Assembly (NCBI GenBank): GCA_003567315.1 | Contig: PWZT01000059.1 | Coordinates: 1-35,622 of the forward strand | From: Paracoccaceae bacterium | Lineage (GTDB): Bacteria > Pseudomonadota > Alphaproteobacteria > Rhodobacterales > Rhodobacteraceae | DNA: 35,622 bases | Direction of reading: 5' to 3' | Shown: positions 33,324-35,622 of the stretch, piece by piece | Layout: every line of letters begins with the position of its first letter | Numbering within the stretch: position 1 is the first letter of the stretch | Translations under genes and position numbers: made by a program | Notes under the pieces: generated by a model | Databases searched by the model: none | What the model was told of the DNA's origin: nothing | What the model saw: only the letters and a program-made list of their open reading frames with translations

Positions 33324-33878
33324 TTACGCGTCAGCGGTTTCGGCTTCAGGCTTGCGCAGGATCTCTGCCACCTTCTTGCCACGACGCTGGGCCACCTGAC
33401 GGGGGCTCGCGGAGTTCCGGAGCGCGTCGAATGTCGCGCGGATCATGTTGTAAGGGTTCTGGCTGCCGAGCGACTTCGCCACGACATCCTGCAGACCGAG
33501 CATCTCGAACACAGCCCGCATCGGGCCACCGGCGATGATCCCGGTCCCCGGAACCGAGGTCCGCAGGATCACCTTGCCAGCGCCGTGACGGCCTTCGATG
33601 TCATGATGCAGCGTGCGGCCTTCGCGCAGCGGCACACGGATCATCTGGCGCTTGGCCTGCTCCGTCGCCTTGCGAATCGCCTCGGGCACTTCTTTCGCCT
33701 TGCCCTTGCCGAAGCCCACGCGGCCGCGCTGGTCCCCCACCACGACGAGTGCTGCAAAGCCGAAGCGTTTGCCGCCCTTCACGGTTTTCGACACACGGTT
33801 GATCGCAACCAGACGATCGGCGAATTCCGGGGTTTCCTCGCGCTCGCGACGGTCCCGGCGGTTTTGTCTTTCTGCCAT
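33324..33878 (-). CDS. rpsE: 30S ribosomal protein S5
   Basis: The 184-residue S5 has the dsRNA-binding part [21 protein letters not shown] and the second domain with [31 protein letters not shown]. The start is an N-terminal basic tail ([13 protein letters not shown]). It lies between rplR and rpmD with 10-15 nt spacers. Confidence 0.99.
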   Translation of the reverse strand: MAERQNRRDRREREETPEFADRLVAINRVSKTVKGGKRFGFAALVVVGDQRGRVGFGKGKAKEVPEAIRKATEQAKRQMIRVPLREGRTLHHDIEGRHGAGKVILRTSVPGTGIIAGGPMRAVFEMLGLQDVVAKSLGSQNPYNMIRATFDALRNSASPRQVAQRRGKKVAEILRKPEAETADA

Positions 33879-33888
33879 AATCGTCTCC

Positions 33889-34248
33889 TCAGAACTTCAG
33901 GCCGCCTTCACGCGCAGCGTCGGCCAGAGCCTTCACCTTGCCGTGAAAGATGAAACCGCCGCGGTCGAAATAACACTCCTCGATGCCAGCGGCTTTCGCG
34001 CGCTCGGCAATCGCAGTGCCGACCTTGGCAGCGGCGTCCTTGTTGTTGGTGCCTGCCAGCCCGAAATCCTTTTCGAGTGTCGAGGCTTGAGCCAGTGTCA
34101 CACCTTTGGCATCGTCGATCAGTTGAACACTGATGTTCTTGTTCGACCGGTGGACCGAGAGGCGCGGGCGCCCATTGGCCGTCTTCTTGAGTTTGTTCCG
34201 CACGCGCAAGCGGCGTTTCTGGAACAGCTTTTGCTTCGTGTTCGCCAT
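33889..34248 (-). CDS. rplR: 50S ribosomal protein L18
   Basis: The 119-residue L18 has [16 protein letters not shown] basic N-terminus, [20 protein letters not shown] and the C-terminal [26 protein letters not shown]. It binds 5S rRNA with L5. It lies 10 nt before rpsE on the minus strand. Confidence 0.99.
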   Translation of the reverse strand: MANTKQKLFQKRRLRVRNKLKKTANGRPRLSVHRSNKNISVQLIDDAKGVTLAQASTLEKDFGLAGTNNKDAAAKVGTAIAERAKAAGIEECYFDRGGFIFHGKVKALADAAREGGLKF

Positions 34249-34259
34249 TTGTCGCGCCC

Positions 34260-34793
34260 TTACTTCTTCTTGCCTTCCTTGCGGAAGATATACTCATCCT
34301 TGTAGCGGATCCCCTTGCCCTTGTAGGGTTCGGGCGACCGCCATTTGCGGATATTCGCAGCGGTCTCGCCAACCAGTTGCTGATCCATGCCCTCGACCAC
34401 GATCTCGGTCTGCTTGGGCGTGGTGATCGTGATGCCCTCGGGCACGGGGAACAGCACTTCGTGGCTGTAGCCGAGCGAGAGCTTCAGTTCCTTGCCCTGC
34501 ATCGCCGCGCGATAGCCCACGCCGACCAGTTCAAGCTCTTTCTTGAACCCGTCGGTGACACCTTGCGCGAGATTAGCCACCATTGAACGGGTCATGCCCC
34601 ATTGCTGGCGTGCACGTTTGGACAGGCCGCGCGGCTTGACCGTCACGACATTTCCATCAAGGACGATATCCACATCGTCGCCTGCCGTGAAGGCGCGGGT
34701 GCCTTTGGGGCCCTTGACCTCGATGGTCTGGCCTTTGACTTCTGCCGTCACGCCCGAGGGCAGTTCGACAGGCTTCTTGCCAATACGAGACAT
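34260..34793 (-). CDS. rplF: 50S ribosomal protein L6
   Basis: The 177-residue L6 begins [15 protein letters not shown] and ends [32 protein letters not shown] is in the middle. The ATG at 34793 fits the family start; an in-frame ATG at 34820 would add nine unrelated residues. It lies between rpsH and rplR. Confidence 0.98.
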   Translation of the reverse strand: MSRIGKKPVELPSGVTAEVKGQTIEVKGPKGTRAFTAGDDVDIVLDGNVVTVKPRGLSKRARQQWGMTRSMVANLAQGVTDGFKKELELVGVGYRAAMQGKELKLSLGYSHEVLFPVPEGITITTPKQTEIVVEGMDQQLVGETAANIRKWRSPEPYKGKGIRYKDEYIFRKEGKKK

Positions 34794-34804
34794 CTCAGCC
34801 CTCC

Positions 34805-35203
34805 TCAGAACACACGGCAAAGCACCTCGCCACCCACATTGGCAGCGCGTGCATTTGCATCGGACATCACGCCCTTGGGCGTGGAGACAACCGAGATACC
34901 CAGACCATTGCGGATCTGCGGGATCTCACGAACACCGGAATAGACGCGGCGACCCGGGGTCGAGATGCGCTTCAATTCACGGATCACGGGCTGGCCATCT
35001 GCATATTTCAGCGAAATTTCCAGTTCCGCATGTCCGGTCTCAGCGGTCACATGCTCGTAGCCACGGATGTAGCCTTCGTCTTTCAGCACATCCAGCACCC
35101 AGGCGCGCAGCTTGGAAGCAGGAGTGCGGACAGTGGATTTGCCACGCAACTGTGCATTGCGGATGCGGGTCAGCATATCGCCGAGAGGATCGTTCATCGA
35201 CAT
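34805..35203 (-). CDS. rpsH: 30S ribosomal protein S8
   Basis: The 132-residue S8 begins [19 protein letters not shown] and ends in the S8 motif [32 protein letters not shown]. In E. coli this protein represses the spc operon by binding near rplE; that control is not visible here. It follows rpsN by 12 nt. Confidence 0.99.
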   Translation of the reverse strand: MSMNDPLGDMLTRIRNAQLRGKSTVRTPASKLRAWVLDVLKDEGYIRGYEHVTAETGHAELEISLKYADGQPVIRELKRISTPGRRVYSGVREIPQIRNGLGISVVSTPKGVMSDANARAANVGGEVLCRVF

Positions 35204-35215
35204 CTTGCGATCTCC

Positions 35216-35521
35216 TTACCAGCTCGACTTGACCATGCCGGGGATCTGGCCTTTGGAGGCCAGATCACGCAGCGCGATCCGCGACAGTTTCAGTTTGCGA
35301 TAATAGGCTTTCGGGCGTCCTGTGAGCTGGCAGCGATTGTGCAGGCGCGTCTCGGAGGAGTTGCGCGGCAGTTGTGCCAGTTTCAGGTTTGCCTTGAAAC
35401 GCTCTTCCATCGGGCGTTCGGGGTCTGCAGCGATTGCTTTCAGCTCAGCCCGCTTGGCAGCATATTTCGCCACCAACCGCTGACGCTTCTTCTCGCGCTC
35501 GACCATTGCTTTCTTGGCCAT
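35216..35521 (-). CDS. rpsN: 30S ribosomal protein S14 (zinc-free form)
   Basis: The 101-residue S14 is the long C-minus form: no zinc-binding CxxC pairs, only one Cys in [19 protein letters not shown]. This long form is usual in alphaproteobacteria. It begins [13 protein letters not shown]. It is 19 nt downstream of rplE. Confidence 0.98.
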   Translation of the reverse strand: MAKKAMVEREKKRQRLVAKYAAKRAELKAIAADPERPMEERFKANLKLAQLPRNSSETRLHNRCQLTGRPKAYYRKLKLSRIALRDLASKGQIPGMVKSSW

Positions 35522-35540
35522 GAATAATCTCCCTCTCGCG

Positions 35541-35622
35541 TCAGCTGTTGAAGGGCATGTTGAAAGCTTTCAACAGCGCCTTGGCTTCCGCGTCGGTTTT
35601 CGCGGTGGTGCAGATGATAACG
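35541..35622 (-). CDS. rplE: 50S ribosomal protein L5, N-terminus outside window
   Basis: The last 26 codons are visible, ending [20 protein letters not shown] then NS and TGA. This is the typical C-terminus of L5, the expected gene upstream of rpsN in the spc operon. The rest lies beyond the right edge of the window. Confidence 0.95.
   Translation of the reverse strand, partial: VIICTTAKTDAEAKALLKAFNMPFNS

Overview
The window is chromosomal DNA of an alphaproteobacterium, most likely a member of the Rhodobacteraceae (Roseobacter/Rhodobacter side). This rests on the high GC content, GC-rich antisense open frames throughout, an ATP12-type F1 assembly chaperone, the C-minus form of ribosomal protein S14, and a housekeeping gene order (rpmH-rnpA-yidD-ttcA-yidC-MOSC-yihA-argB; rarA/rluA/HAD/ATP12 beside the S13-L17 operon) that I know from that family. 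I see no insertion sequence, prophage, CRISPR array or integrase. No gene-free stretch exceeds 300 bases; the longest are 10746-11008 (263 nt) and 30789-31049 (261 nt).

Region 1 (1-2908): a partial YcjX-like P-loop protein gene and hemC read leftward, and hemE reads rightward. HemC and HemE give two nearby steps of tetrapyrrole synthesis from a divergent promoter region.

Region 2 (3121-7908): a four-gene rightward surface-polysaccharide cassette. It encodes a membrane UDP-sugar 4,6-dehydratase (PglF/WbpM type, with a Met-x3-Lys active site), an outer-membrane export lipoprotein (Wza/OPX type), a small sugar epimerase/reductase and a small phosphoglycosyl transferase (PglC/ExoY type). The last three genes overlap by 4 nt. 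Flippase, polymerase, chain-length kinase and aminotransferase are not here.

Region 3 (7923-13323): a TetR regulator diverges from an apparent N-demethylation operon: an OYE/trimethylamine-dehydrogenase-type flavoprotein, a Rieske oxygenase of the GbcA/Stc2 type, and its ferredoxin-fused reductase (GbcB type). A 19-bp palindrome lies on both facing promoters. This is the most interesting accessory system in the window; its substrate is probably a methylated amine or betaine.

Region 4 (13462-17186, leftward): tRNA-Arg(ACG), an orphan sensor histidine kinase, a MerA/lipoamide-dehydrogenase-like flavoprotein and a TVP38/DedA-type membrane protein, the last two with a 4-nt overlap.

Region 5 (17313-24429, rightward): a tightly packed housekeeping run of rpmH, rnpA, yidD, ttcA, yidC, a MOSC protein gene, yihA/engB, argB, a ferredoxin-like protein gene and a SixA-like phosphatase gene. 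The ribosome, RNase P, membrane insertion, tRNA thiolation and arginine synthesis are all represented.

Region 6 (24404-28242, leftward): rarA, then an rluA-family gene, a HAD phosphatase and ATP12, the last three chained by 4-nt overlaps.

Region 7 (28299-35622, leftward): the spc and alpha ribosomal operons from the end of rplE to rplQ. The adk gene usually found between secY and rpsM is absent. In its place are a perfect 28-nt palindrome after secY and a good promoter-like element before rpsM. Nearly every spacer longer than about 70 nt in this operon contains its own perfect or near-perfect GC-rich hairpin.
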